Assembly: GCF_018069895.1 (NCBI RefSeq)
Contig: NZ_JAGQDH010000012.1
Span: 1 to 64,000 of the forward strand
Length of the DNA stretch: 64,000 nucleotides
Direction of reading: 5' to 3'
From: Roseovarius autotrophicus
GTDB taxonomy: Bacteria; Pseudomonadota; Alphaproteobacteria; Rhodobacterales; Rhodobacteraceae
Position 1 is the first letter of the stretch. Each line of letters starts with the position of its first letter. This document shows, one piece after another, positions 34,662 to 44,207 of this stretch. Below the pieces are notes generated by a model. The model saw only the letters and a program-made list of their open reading frames with translations, was not told where the DNA came from and searched no databases. Made by a program: the position numbers and the translations under genes.

Positions 34662-37600
34662 TCCGCTGCCTCCACTTTCCGGGTTGCGGGCTGATCCAGC
34701 CAGTCGATTTTCTTCATTTTCCGCACGATGACGAATTCGTCGCGGTTGCTGCCCACGGTGCCGTAATAGTTGAAACCATAGGAAAGCTGCGCATAGCCGC
34801 CGATCATGTGGGTGGGTTTCAGCGTAGCGCGCGTCACCGAATTGTGGATGCCACCGCGATGGCCGGTCTTCTCCGAGCCGGGCGTGTTCACGATCTTTTC
34901 CTGGGCGTGATACATGAACAGGGTGCCCTGCTTGATCCGCTGGCTGACCACCACCCGCGCCGTCAGCGCGCCGTTGATGTTGTAGGCCTCGACCCAGTCG
35001 TTATCGACAAGGCCCGCCTTCTGGGCGTCGATCTCGGACATCCAGACCACCGGGCCACCCCTGTTCAGCGTCAGCATCAGCAGGTTGTCGGAATAGGTGC
35101 TGTGAATGCCCCATTTCTGGTGGGGCGTGATGAAGTTCAGCACGACATGCGGGCTGCCCTCGGCCGCGTCGTTGTTCACGGCCTTGGTGATGGTCTTGAG
35201 GTCCACAGGCGGGCGGTAGCTGACAAAGCCTTCGCCGAAGGCGCGCATCCAAAGGTGGTCCTGATAGAGCTGCTGGCGACCTGTCAGCGTGCGCCACGGG
35301 ATCAACTCATGCACGTTGGTGTAGCCCGCGTTGTAGCAGACCTCCTCGCTCTCAATCCCCGACCATGTGGGCGACGAGATGATCTTGCGTGGTTGCGCCG
35401 CGATATCGCGGAAACGGATTTTGGTGTGATGCGCGCCCTCGGCCAGATGCGCGTGGTGGCGGCCTGTGGGCTTTTCCAGTTCTTCCCACGCCTTGACCGC
35501 GACTTCGCCGTTGGTCTCGGGGGCGAGCATCAGGATCATTTCCGCCGCGTCGATGGCGGTTTCCAGCTTAGCGTGACCCTTTGATACGCCCTCGTCCTGC
35601 ACCACCCCGCTCAGATCGCGCAGATGGCCGACCTCGACCGATGTGTCCCAGGTGATCCCCTTGCCGCCGTTGCCGAGTTTTTCCAGCAGCGGGCCTACGG
35701 ACGTGAACTTCTTGTAAAGGTTCGGATAATCCCGCTCGACCGCGATATAGTTCGGCGCGGTCTTGCCGGGGATCAGGTCACATTCGCCCTTCTTCCAGTC
35801 CTTCACATGCGCCTGAGCAAGCTCACCGGGGGTGTCGTGCAGCAGCGGAAGCTGGACGATGTCGGTCTCGACCCCCAGCACCTCGGGTGCGACCTCCGAG
35901 AACTTCCGGGCGATCGACTTGAAGATTTCCCAGTCGGACTTGCTCTCATAGGCCGGGTCCACCGCCGCCTGAAGCGGGTGGATGAACGGGTGCATGTCGG
36001 ACGTGTTCAGATCGTCCTTTTCATACCAGCTGGCGGTCGGCAGCACGATGTCAGAATAGACGCAGGTGGTGGACATGCGAAAGTCGATGGTCACCAGCAG
36101 GTCGAGTTTGCCCTTGGGCGCCTCGTCATGCCAGACGGCCTCTTTCGGCATGACGCCGCCTTCGTCGCCCAGATCCTTGCCCATGACGCCGTGATCGGTG
36201 CCAAGCAGGTGCTTGAGGAAGTATTCATGCCCCTTGCCCGACGACCCCAACAGGTTCGAGCGCCAGACAAACAGGTTGCGCGGCCAGTTTTCCGGGGCGT
36301 CAGGGTCCTGACAGGACATTTCCAGATCGCCGGATTTCAGTTGCTCAGCGACATAATCCTTGATGTCCTTGCCGGCAGCCTTTGCCGCCTTGGACACCTC
36401 CAGCGGGTTGGTCTTCAGCTGCGGGGCCGAAGGCAGCCAGCCCATGCGTTCGGCACGGATGTTGTAGTCGATCAGGGAAATGTCCCAGTCGCCCTCAGGG
36501 GCCGTTGGCGACAGGATCTCGCCCGCACGCAGCGTCTCGTAGCGCCACTGATCGGTGTGGGCATACCAGCACGAGGTGGAGTTCATGTGCCGGGGCGGAC
36601 GGTTCCAGTCGAGCGCGAAGGCCAAGGGTGCCCAGCCGGTCTGCGGGCGCAATTTCTCTTGCCCCACATAATGCGACCAGCCGCCGCCCTCCTGGCCGAT
36701 GCAGCCGCACATCACCAGCATGTTGATGATGCCACGGTAGTTCATGTCCATGTGGTACCAGTGGTTCAGACCGGCCCCGAGGATGACCATGGACTTGCCA
36801 TGGGTCTTTTCGGCGTTTCCTGCGAACTCCCGCGCCACGGCGATGATCTTTTCCCGGTCAACGCCGGTGATCTTTTCGGCCCATGCGGGGGTATAGGGGC
36901 TGTCGTCGTTGAAATCCTTGGACACCCATTTGCCGCCAAGACCCCGATCCAGCCCGTAGTTGGCGCAGAACAGGTCGAACACGGTGGCGACGAGGGCTTC
37001 CGACCCGTCGGCCAAGGTAACGCGCCGGGCAGGGATGTTGCGGGTCAGAACCTCGGGGTGGTCGCATTTGACGAAATCGCCTGTGGCCGCACCGCCGAAA
37101 TAGGGGAAATCGACGCCCACAATCTCATCATGGTCGCCATCCATGATCTGGCTCAGGCGCAGTTGGGCATCCGTTCCCTTGGCGCGTTGCTCAAGGTTCC
37201 ACTTGCCTTCCTCACCCCAACGGAACCCGATAGAGCCGTTGGGGGCAACGATCTGGCCCGATGCCTCATCATAGGCCACGGTCTTCCAGTCGGGGTTGTT
37301 GGTCTCGCCCAGCTTGCCCGCGAAATCCTCGGCCCGCAGCATCCGGCCCGGGACAAGCTGGCCGTCGCGGTCTTCCAGCCGGACCAGCATCGGCATGTCG
37401 GTGTATTTGCGGGCGTAGTCCTCGAAATACTCGGCCTGCCGATCCAGATGGAATTCGCGCAGGATCACATGCCCCATGGCCATCGCCAGCGCCGCATCGG
37501 TGCCCGCCTGCGGGTTCAGCCAGATGTCGCCGAACTTGGCGGCCTCGGAATAGTCGGGGCTGACCACGGCGGATTTGGTGCCGCGATAGCGGACCTCGGT

Positions 37601-38404
37601 ATAGAAATGGGCATCGGGCGTCCGGGTCTGAGGCACGTTCGACCCCCAGAGCATCAGGAAGCCCGCATTGTACCAGTCGGCCGATTCCGGCACGTCGGTC
37701 TGTTCGCCCCAGGTCTGGGGGGACGCGGGCGGCAGATCGCAATACCAGTCGTAGAACGACATGCAGGTGCCGCCCAGCAGCGACAGATACCGCGAACCGG
37801 CGGCATAGCTGACCATCGACATGGCCGGGATCGGCGAGAAGCCGAACACCCGGTCCGGGCCGTAGGTCTTGGCGGTATGGGCATTGGCGGCGGCGACGAT
37901 CTCGGTCGCCTCGTCCCATGTGGCGCGCACGAAACCGCCCTTGCCGCGCGTCTTGGTGTAGGAGGCGCGCAGGATCGAATCATTCTGGATCGCGGCCCAG
38001 GCGGCGACCGGCGTCATGTCCTGCCGCATCTTGCGCCAGGCGCGCATCAGCGCGCCGCGGATCAGCGGATTCTTTACGCGATTTGCGGAATAAAGATACC
38101 AACTGTAGGACGCACCCCGCGCGCAACCCCGCGGCTCATGGTTGGGCAGGCCTGCGCGGGTGCGCGGATAGTCGGTCTGCTGGGTTTCCCAGGTCACGAT
38201 GCCGGATTTGACGTAGATCTTCCAGGAACACGACCCGGTGCAGTTCACCCCGTGGGTCGAACGCACGATCTTGTCATGCCGCCAGCGGTTTCTGTAGGTG
38301 TCTTCCCAGTCGCGGTTCTCGCGGGTGGTCTGACCCCAACCGTCGGAAAATTGCTCCAGTTCCTTGCTCTGGAAGAAGTTCAGTTTGTCGAGCAGATGGC
38401 TCAT
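34658..38404 (-). CDS. narG: respiratory nitrate reductase alpha subunit NarG
   Basis: 1248 residues. Catalytic bis-MGD molybdenum subunit that reduces nitrate to nitrite in the cytoplasm. FS0 cluster ligands H51, C55, C59 and C94 are visible (STHGVNCTGSC, PRGCARG), with the NarG-specific His as first ligand. The Mo-ligand region YCDLPPASPQTWGEQTD is present. Full family length. Start MSHLLDKLNF at 38404 follows AAAGGAC; the frame is open to 38569 but those residues are not NarG-like. 64 nt from the narK stop, same operon. Confidence 0.96.
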   Translation of the reverse strand: MSHLLDKLNFFQSKELEQFSDGWGQTTRENRDWEDTYRNRWRHDKIVRSTHGVNCTGSCSWKIYVKSGIVTWETQQTDYPRTRAGLPNHEPRGCARGASYSWYLYSANRVKNPLIRGALMRAWRKMRQDMTPVAAWAAIQNDSILRASYTKTRGKGGFVRATWDEATEIVAAANAHTAKTYGPDRVFGFSPIPAMSMVSYAAGSRYLSLLGGTCMSFYDWYCDLPPASPQTWGEQTDVPESADWYNAGFLMLWGSNVPQTRTPDAHFYTEVRYRGTKSAVVSPDYSEAAKFGDIWLNPQAGTDAALAMAMGHVILREFHLDRQAEYFEDYARKYTDMPMLVRLEDRDGQLVPGRMLRAEDFAGKLGETNNPDWKTVAYDEASGQIVAPNGSIGFRWGEEGKWNLEQRAKGTDAQLRLSQIMDGDHDEIVGVDFPYFGGAATGDFVKCDHPEVLTRNIPARRVTLADGSEALVATVFDLFCANYGLDRGLGGKWVSKDFNDDSPYTPAWAEKITGVDREKIIAVAREFAGNAEKTHGKSMVILGAGLNHWYHMDMNYRGIINMLVMCGCIGQEGGGWSHYVGQEKLRPQTGWAPLAFALDWNRPPRHMNSTSCWYAHTDQWRYETLRAGEILSPTAPEGDWDISLIDYNIRAERMGWLPSAPQLKTNPLEVSKAAKAAGKDIKDYVAEQLKSGDLEMSCQDPDAPENWPRNLFVWRSNLLGSSGKGHEYFLKHLLGTDHGVMGKDLGDEGGVMPKEAVWHDEAPKGKLDLLVTIDFRMSTTCVYSDIVLPTASWYEKDDLNTSDMHPFIHPLQAAVDPAYESKSDWEIFKSIARKFSEVAPEVLGVETDIVQLPLLHDTPGELAQAHVKDWKKGECDLIPGKTAPNYIAVERDYPNLYKKFTSVGPLLEKLGNGGKGITWDTSVEVGHLRDLSGVVQDEGVSKGHAKLETAIDAAEMILMLAPETNGEVAVKAWEELEKPTGRHHAHLAEGAHHTKIRFRDIAAQPRKIISSPTWSGIESEEVCYNAGYTNVHELIPWRTLTGRQQLYQDHLWMRAFGEGFVSYRPPVDLKTITKAVNNDAAEGSPHVVLNFITPHQKWGIHSTYSDNLLMLTLNRGGPVVWMSEIDAQKAGLVDNDWVEAYNINGALTARVVVSQRIKQGTLFMYHAQEKIVNTPGSEKTGHRGGIHNSVTRATLKPTHMIGGYAQLSYGFNYYGTVGSNRDEFVIVRKMKKIDWLDQPATRKVEAAE

Positions 38405-38468
38405 TGGGCTGTCCTTTCGGGTGTCTGGGTCCGGGCGGCGACCTGCGCCGCCCGGAAAATCGGTTGGG

Positions 38469-41192
38469 TCATTGGGCGGGTTGGGCGGCGGCACCTTGCG
38501 GCACCCGGCCATGTTCGATGTCATGCAGCAGGCCACCGGGGCGGGTGTAAACGACCCAGGTGATGGCAACGCAGATCACGTAGAAGATCAGGAAACCCCA
38601 CAGCGCCCCAACGGCGGACCCGGTCATCGCGATAGATGTGCCGTAAGCCTTGGGGATGAAGAACGCGCCATAGGCCGCGATGGCCGAGGTGAAGGCCACG
38701 ATCGCCCCGGATTCCATGCCGATCTGCCGCTTGCGATCCTCGACGCTCAGATGCGGCATCAGGCGCGGCACTTCGCGGCCCATGATCACCGGGATCATCT
38801 GGAAGGTTGACGCGTTGCCGACACCGGTCAGGAAGAAGAGCGCCATGAAGCAGGCGAAGAACCCGATGAAGGAGCCGAGCCCGAGGAACATGATCACGCC
38901 GAAGGTGGCCACGATCATCAAGGCGAAGGTCCATAAGGTCACGCGACCACCGCCGAACTTATCCGAGACCCAGCCAGTCCCGGCACGGCTGAGCGCGCCG
39001 ACCAGCGGCCCGAGGAACACATAGTTCAGCGCGTTCACGTCGGGGAAGGCCAGCCTTGTCAGCAGCGGGAAGCCCGCGGAATAGCCGATGAAGCTGCCGA
39101 AGGTGCCGGTATAAAGGACGCACATCAACCAGTTCTGCTTGCGCGAGAAAATCACCGCCTGATCGGCGAAGCTGGCCCGCGCATCGGCGATATCGTTCAT
39201 GCCCAGCCACGCTGCCACGGTCGCCGCAAGGATAAAGGGCACCCAGACGAAACCGGCATTCTGCATCCACAGTTGGCCGCCGTCCGACATGGTCACCGGC
39301 TGACCACCCAGCGCGCCGAAGACGCCCGCGGTGATGACGATGGGCACGACGAACTGCATGACCGACACGCCGAGGTTGCCAAGCCCCGCATTCAGCGCCA
39401 GCGCGTTGCCCTTTTCCGCCTTGGGGAAAAAATACCCGATATTGGCCATGCTGGAGGCGAAGTTGCCGCCGCCGAACCCGCACAGCAGCGCCAGAACGAG
39501 GAAGATCAGGTAAGGCGTATCAGGGTTTTGCACCGCATAGCCGATGCCCATCGCGGGCAACAGCAGCGAGGCGGTCGAGAGCGTTGTCCACAACCGCCCA
39601 CCAAAGATCGGCACCATGAAACTGTAGAATATCCGCAGCGTGGCACCAGACAGCCCCGGCAGGGCCGCCAGCCAGAACAGCTGTCCCGGCGCAAAGTCGA
39701 AGCCGATGGCGGGCAGGCGCGCCACGACAACAGACCAGACCATCCAGACCGAGAAGGCCAGCAGCAGCGCCGGGATCGAAATCCACAGGTTGCGGCGCGC
39801 CACCGCCCTGCCTTTTTCCGCCCAGAACTGTGCGTCCTCGGGCCGCCAGTCCTCAAGCACGCGCGGCATGGCGGTGCGTTCGGGGTGGTGGATATTCTGC
39901 ATCTCGGGCAGTTGCGGCAGCCGGTCGAGCACCTCGCCATGGGCGGCCCGTTCCATCGCCCGGATCGACAGGTGCATCCAGATCAGCGCGATGGCGACCA
40001 GCACGAACAGCAGGGCAAAGCACGAGGTGTAGATGCCCGTGATATCCAGCAGCGCGCCAAAGGCGATGGGCAGGACGAACCCGCCAAGACCGCCGATCAT
40101 ACCGACCAGACCGCCAACCGCGCCGACGTGGCTCGGGTAGTAGACCGGGATGTGCTTGAAGACAGCGGCCTTGCCCAGGCTCATGAAGAAGCCGAGCGCG
40201 AAGAGCACGGTGATAAACGGCCACAGGCCCATCTGTGTGGAAAAGGCGATCGGGCCGTCCTTGCCCCGGATGATGTAGTCGGTCGGCGGATAGGACAGCA
40301 TGAAGAGGAAGATCATGCTGAAGCCAAAGGTCCAGTACATGACCGAGCGCGCGCCGAACTTGTCCGACAAGACCCCGCCATAGGCCCGAAACAGCGAGGC
40401 CGAGAGGCTGAACGACGCCGCGGCCATGCCTGCGAACCGCACATCGATGCCATAAACGTCGATCAGGTAATGCGGCATCCACAGCGCCAGCGCGACAAAG
40501 GCCCCGAAGACGAAGAAGTAGTAGAGCGAGAAACGCCAGACCTGCAGGTTCTTGAGCGGCGCGAACTGCTGCGCGAGGGAGGGCGCCTTGGTGCCGGTCC
40601 GGCGGCGTTCCACAAGCTCGGGATCATCCTTGGCCAAGAGGAAGAACAGCACGCCAATGATGGCAAGCCCGGCCGCCCAGACGTAGGCGACCCCGTGCCA
40701 TCCATAGGCGACCATCACGAAGGGGGCCACGAACTTGGTGACGGCCGCGCCCATATTGCCCGCGCCGAATATGCCAAGCGCCGTGCCCTGCTGGCCCGCG
40801 TCATACCAGCGGCTCACATAAGCAACGCCGATGATGAACGACCCGCCGGCCAGCCCGATGCCAAGCGCCGCGATGAGATACATGATGTAGCTGTCCGCAA
40901 GCGTCAGCGCCCATGTGGCCAGCGCAGTCAGGATCATCTGGCTGGAAAATACCAGCCGCCCGCCGTATTTCTCGGTCCAGACGCCCAGGAACAGGCGGGT
41001 GATGGAACCGGTCAGGATCGGCGTCGCGACCAGCAGGCCGAACTGGGTGTCGTTCAGGCCAAGCTCGGCCTTGATGGCGACACCGATGATGGAAAAGATC
41101 GTCCAGACCGCGAAACAGGCGGTGAAGGCGATTGTGCTCAGGCTCAGGGCGCGTGTCTGATCGGCGCGTGTGGCTGTGGCGTGGGTCTGCAT
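38469..41192 (-). CDS. narK: fused NarK1-NarK2 nitrate/nitrite transporter
   Basis: 907 residues: two complete 12-helix MFS domains in one chain. Domain 1 (about 1-430) begins LSLSTIAFTACFAVWTIFSI; domain 2 (about 460-890) begins ISIPALLLAFSVWMVWSVVV. In Paracoccus the same fusion combines a proton-nitrate symporter (NarK1) with a nitrate/nitrite antiporter (NarK2), importing nitrate and exporting nitrite. First gene of narKGHJI. Its promoter region holds an FNR/NarR-type box 83 nt upstream of the ATG. Confidence 0.93.
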   Translation of the reverse strand: MQTHATATRADQTRALSLSTIAFTACFAVWTIFSIIGVAIKAELGLNDTQFGLLVATPILTGSITRLFLGVWTEKYGGRLVFSSQMILTALATWALTLADSYIMYLIAALGIGLAGGSFIIGVAYVSRWYDAGQQGTALGIFGAGNMGAAVTKFVAPFVMVAYGWHGVAYVWAAGLAIIGVLFFLLAKDDPELVERRRTGTKAPSLAQQFAPLKNLQVWRFSLYYFFVFGAFVALALWMPHYLIDVYGIDVRFAGMAAASFSLSASLFRAYGGVLSDKFGARSVMYWTFGFSMIFLFMLSYPPTDYIIRGKDGPIAFSTQMGLWPFITVLFALGFFMSLGKAAVFKHIPVYYPSHVGAVGGLVGMIGGLGGFVLPIAFGALLDITGIYTSCFALLFVLVAIALIWMHLSIRAMERAAHGEVLDRLPQLPEMQNIHHPERTAMPRVLEDWRPEDAQFWAEKGRAVARRNLWISIPALLLAFSVWMVWSVVVARLPAIGFDFAPGQLFWLAALPGLSGATLRIFYSFMVPIFGGRLWTTLSTASLLLPAMGIGYAVQNPDTPYLIFLVLALLCGFGGGNFASSMANIGYFFPKAEKGNALALNAGLGNLGVSVMQFVVPIVITAGVFGALGGQPVTMSDGGQLWMQNAGFVWVPFILAATVAAWLGMNDIADARASFADQAVIFSRKQNWLMCVLYTGTFGSFIGYSAGFPLLTRLAFPDVNALNYVFLGPLVGALSRAGTGWVSDKFGGGRVTLWTFALMIVATFGVIMFLGLGSFIGFFACFMALFFLTGVGNASTFQMIPVIMGREVPRLMPHLSVEDRKRQIGMESGAIVAFTSAIAAYGAFFIPKAYGTSIAMTGSAVGALWGFLIFYVICVAITWVVYTRPGGLLHDIEHGRVPQGAAAQPAQ

Positions 41193-41274
41193 GGCGGGTC
41201 TCCGGCATGAATGGCGCTGTCCCCCCTTGCGTGGGGTCCAAAGCCAGACCTGAGGCCAGAGCGGCGCACATGAC

Positions 41275-41288
41275 TTGATCTAGATCAT
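41275..41288 (-). promoter_or_regulatory. FNR/NarR-type box upstream of narK
   Basis: TTGATctagATCAT, 9 of 10 conserved positions of the TTGAT-N4-ATCAA consensus. Its near end is 83 bp from the narK ATG, a reasonable class II activator position if the transcript starts about 40 bp upstream of the gene. NarR recognises FNR-like sites, so either NarR or an FNR homologue could act here. Confidence 0.65.
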
Positions 41289-41388
41289 AAAACCTCAAAA
41301 AGAATAACGAAATAAATGGCTTACGGAAATATGTCACCCACTGATCTGTGACAGATCAAGGCTACTGCGGCGCAGGTCAACTGAAAGA

Positions 41389-41402
41389 TTGACTTTCATC
41401 AA
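41389..41402 (+). promoter_or_regulatory. FNR/NarR-type box upstream of narR
   Basis: TTGACtttcATCAA, 9 of 10 consensus positions, 47 bp before the narR ATG. It lies close enough to narR to give auto- or cross-regulation, and about 110 bp from the first box, so each divergent gene has its own site. The rest of the 256-bp intergenic region is A/T-rich and shows no further motif to me. Confidence 0.55.
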
Positions 41403-41448
41403 TTGATTTTATGATATTTGTTAAGCGCATGAAATCAGGGGGGATGAC

Positions 41449-42147
41449 ATGCCCGATTCAGAATACCGCGATATTCGAAGGCTGAATCTCTTCTCGCAGA
41501 TGGCAGAGGAGAATTTCACGTCCTTGATGCGCGGCGCCTATGTGCAGAATTTCCCCGCCCAGATCGAATTGATCACCGAAGGAGAGCCGAGCGATTTTTT
41601 TCATGTCGTGATTTCCGGCTCGGTCGATCTTTTTTCCAGCTGGAACGGGCGGGATACCAGCATGGCGACGGTCCGCCCCATTTCGACCTTCATTCTGGCC
41701 GCGACCATCAAGGACGCGCCCTATCTTATGTCTGCCCGCACGCTGGAAAAAAGCCGGATCGCGCTGATCCCCAGTCAGGATGTGCGCGCGATCTTCGACG
41801 CCGACAGCGACTTTGCCCGCGCCATCGTCACGGAGCTTGCGCAATGCTATCGTTCCGTCATCAAGTCCCAGAAGGACCTCAAGCTCAGAACCTCGCTCGA
41901 GCGGCTCGCCAACTACCTGCTCAGACAACAAAGGCACGCTGGCGGCGAGACGGTCTTCGAGCTTGATTTCGAGAAGCGCCGCCTCGCCTCGGTGCTGGGG
42001 ATGACACCTGAAAACCTCAGCCGCGCCTTCAAGGGCCTGCAGCCCTATGGCGTGACCGTGACCGGCACCCGCATCACCATCGGCAATCAGGGCGATCTCG
42101 AACACTTCGCAAAACCCAACCCGCTGATTGATGACTTTTCAACCTGA
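41449..42147 (+). CDS. narR: NarR, CRP/FNR-family regulator of nar genes
   Basis: 232 residues. Cyclic-nucleotide-binding-like beta roll (about 20-125), dimer helix, then an HTH (LASVLGMTPENLSRAFKGL, with the E-xx-SR contact motif typical of FNR-box readers). It lacks the N-terminal Cys cluster of FNR, so it cannot hold an oxygen-sensing 4Fe-4S cluster; the only Cys is in the central helix. This matches Paracoccus NarR, which responds to nitrate/nitrite and activates narK. Divergent from narK, as expected. Confidence 0.88.
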   Translation: MPDSEYRDIRRLNLFSQMAEENFTSLMRGAYVQNFPAQIELITEGEPSDFFHVVISGSVDLFSSWNGRDTSMATVRPISTFILAATIKDAPYLMSARTLEKSRIALIPSQDVRAIFDADSDFARAIVTELAQCYRSVIKSQKDLKLRTSLERLANYLLRQQRHAGGETVFELDFEKRRLASVLGMTPENLSRAFKGLQPYGVTVTGTRITIGNQGDLEHFAKPNPLIDDFST

Positions 42148-42158
42148 AGGACAGACAG

Positions 42159-42311
42159 ATGACCAAATTCATGCCTGGCGCCGCCGGAGAACTCGCCGAG
42201 GAATATCCCGATGTCTGGAAGGCCTATGCTGCACTTGGCAAGGCGACCGCCGAATGCCCCCCGCTGACGGGCATTCTGGGCCATGATGTGCGACTCATCC
42301 CGCCAGCCTAG
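42159..42311 (+). pseudogene. carboxymuconolactone decarboxylase-like N-terminus joined to IS110 debris
   Basis: ATG 42159 gives MTKFMPGAAGELAEEYPDVW and the following KAYAALGKATAECPPLTG (38 residues), like the start of CMD/AhpD-family proteins. At about 42273 it runs directly into GHDVRLIPPA, part of an IS110 transposase, and stops at TAG 42309. The remaining CMD gene is absent. It starts 11 nt after narR and was probably co-transcribed with it. Confidence 0.6.
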
Positions 42312-43103
42312 GTCAAGCCCTTCGTAAAGCGTCAGAAAAACGATGCGGCCGATGCCGAGGCGATTTGCGAAGCGGCGACGCGCCCGACGATGCGCTTCGT
42401 TCCGGTGAAGAGCGAAGAGACGCGGGGTGCGGCGATGGTGTTTCGGGTGCGTGAGCTTCTGATCCGGCAGCGGACCCAGGCCATCAATGCCCTGCGCGGC
42501 CATCTGAACGAGTTCGGGCAGATCGTGCCGCAGGGGGCAGCGAATGCATCGAAGCTGATTGCAATCGTGGAAGACCCGGAATGCGGTCTGCCTGCCGATG
42601 CCATTCCTACGCTCAAGGTTCTGGTCGCGACGCTGGCGCAGTTGGAGGCCGAGATCGGCAAGCTCGATACCGAGATCACCCGTCGAGCCAAGGAGAATGA
42701 AGTAGCGCGACGTCTGATGACGGTGCCGGGGATCGGTCCGCTGATCGTCACGGCCATCGTGACCCTTGCGCCGCCACCCGAGAATTTCCGCAAGGCGCAG
42801 GATTTTGCAGCTTGGCTCGGCCTTACGCCCCGACAGCATTCAACCGGGGGCAAGCAGCGACTTGGAGCGACAACGAAGATGGGCGAGCGATCCCTGCGGC
42901 GCTTGCTGATCATCGGCGCCAACAGCGTCATAATCAAACGCCATGTCCATGCAAGCGCCCGACCGGGCACCTGGCTGGGCGGGATGCTGTCCCGCAAGCC
43001 ACCAATGCTGGTGCGGGTGGCGTTGGCCAACAAGATGGCGCGGATCGTCTGGGCCTTGATGGCCCGGGGCGGCGTCTACCAGTCTCCGGCCGCAGCGGCA
43101 TAA
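42273..43103 (+). pseudogene. IS110-family transposase, 5'-truncated with an in-frame TAG
   Basis: From about 42273 the frame encodes GHDVRLIPPA, TAG at 42309, then VKPFVKRQKNDAADAEAICE and onward through the transposase_20 domain (LMTVPGIGPLIVTAIVTL, FAAWLGLTPRQHSTGGKQRLG) to MARGGVYQSPAAAA. Family members read PPAYVKPFVK, so a Tyr codon has become TAG. The N-terminal RuvC-like DEDD half is largely missing. Inactive. The 190 bp after it (to 43292) look like IS 3' flank; I see no gene there. Confidence 0.75.
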
Positions 43104-43292
43104 GCCCGTTGTAGGTCGCGAGAACGTCGGAGCGAAAGAGGGCAAGGAGCAGTTTGGCGCAGTAGTCGTGAGACGGCGGTCTAAGTTGCCCTAACACCCG
43201 GAGAAGGGGTGTGGTGGTGATCGTAAGTCGAACCAAGTGGATAAAGATCAAGCTGACAAGACCGGTGTCGATTCTCGACGCCCTGGTGATGC

Positions 43293-43523
43293 TCAGGTAT
43301 TCTTGCGCAACCGGACGCCTGCGCCGCCTCCATTCTCTGCGATGAACTCGACCCCTGCAGACTCAAGAGCGTCGCGGAGCGCGGCGATGGTGCGCGCATA
43401 AGGAGAACTCTGCCCCATTTCAAAGCCCGCAATGGTGCGCTTTGCAACGCCCGTGGCGCTTGCGAGATCACCTTGGGACATGGCCACCATTGCACGGGCG
43501 GCACGACATTGTTCGGGCGTCAT
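43293..43523 (-). CDS. small XRE-family HTH regulator
   Basis: 76 residues. Single HTH_3 domain: MTPEQCRAARAMVAMSQGDLA, then GVAKRTIAGFEMGQSSPYARTI, followed by a short tail (VEFIAENGGGAGVRLRK) often seen in phage/ICE-type repressors of alphaproteobacteria. It faces the ORF at 43544 across a short gap with a perfect 12-bp palindrome. The start at 43523 is preferred over 43592, which would overlap the divergent gene's promoter. Typical of mobile-element control regions. Confidence 0.8.
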   Translation of the reverse strand: MTPEQCRAARAMVAMSQGDLASATGVAKRTIAGFEMGQSSPYARTIAALRDALESAGVEFIAENGGGAGVRLRKNT

Positions 43524-43543
43524 AATTTTACCTTGCACTTTTA

Positions 43544-43882
43544 ATGCAGCGTTGCACCAGTAATGTGGTACCACAAAAGGAAATCGAGACAATAACCAAC
43601 ATTCCTAACCACGTCCGCCGAAATCACGAAAGAACCTCAGAGAGACTGGATGAGGCGCGCGCAATGCTGCGCGCCGTCGAGCAGATGGCGGAGGCTGCAA
43701 GGCTGCCCCACTCGCCCGAGACTGAAAGTATGTTTGTTCTGATTGCGGCTACGCAAGACCGTTTGTTCGAGGTTGACCAGGCTCACGTTCTCGAATGGGT
43801 GGGGCACGGCGGCAAGACGGCCGAGATGATGCTCGACGAAACTGCTGTCGAAGACGGTGAGGCCGAGGGCGTCAAGCACTGA
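43544..43882 (+). CDS. hypothetical protein beside XRE regulator
   Basis: 112 codons from ATG 43544, but this start has no ribosome site and would translate across the palindrome; an internal ATG at 43664 (72 residues, MLRAVEQMAEAARLPHSPET) may be the real one. Acidic and helical, no domain recognised; the tail is rich in Glu/Asp. Possibly expressed under the divergent XRE protein. Coding status uncertain. Confidence 0.4.
   Translation: MQRCTSNVVPQKEIETITNIPNHVRRNHERTSERLDEARAMLRAVEQMAEAARLPHSPETESMFVLIAATQDRLFEVDQAHVLEWVGHGGKTAEMMLDETAVEDGEAEGVKH
43564..43575. promoter_or_regulatory. 12-bp palindrome, candidate XRE operator
   Basis: TGTGGTACCACA is a perfect palindrome located 41 bp upstream of the XRE gene start and between it and the divergent ORF. 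Short palindromes in this position are typical operators for small HTH repressors. Confidence 0.5.
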
Positions 43883-44205
43883 GCAACTATCAGGATTCAT
43901 GCGAAACAGCATGTTTAAAGGGCTGGACGCCCTGCACCACGCCGTAGACAGGCCGGAGGATTGCCCGGGCGCAATGCGCTGCCGCCGATGATCGAAGCCA
44001 AGATTAAACAACCATGGGCGTTGAATGAGGCGATAGAGTTTGCCAAGCGCGAGTGACACCTTCACCAGTTCAACAAGGGCCGGGCGGGATTCGCCTGGCC
44101 TCTTTTCTGACTGCGCAACTTGGTTACAAATTCGGTGACAAGGACAAAACAGGAGGGAAAGGCTTAGCGTTGCGCCACCCCTAACCTCTTGTTTTCAAGA
44201 TATTT
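43883..44205. other. gene-poor stretch at the right island end
   Basis: About 320 bp between the hypothetical ORF and tRNA-Lys. I see only a short relic frame (from ATG 43988: MIEAKIKQPWALNEAIEF, stop after 22 codons) and an A/G-rich tract (acaaggacaaaacaggaggg). This is where an integrase gene would be expected for tRNA-Lys integration, but none is present. Confidence 0.4.
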
Positions 44206-44207
44206 AG

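Noticed and set aside
35624..38563. 979-codon open frame on the plus strand opposite narG
   Set aside because: It is a codon-bias shadow of narG in GC-rich DNA, with no ribosome site and a low-complexity His/Arg/Gly composition; narG is unmistakable on the other strand.
39273..41210. 645-codon frame antisense to narK
   Set aside because: It is highly charged with Gln/Asp/Arg repeats typical of reverse-strand reading of a membrane protein gene.
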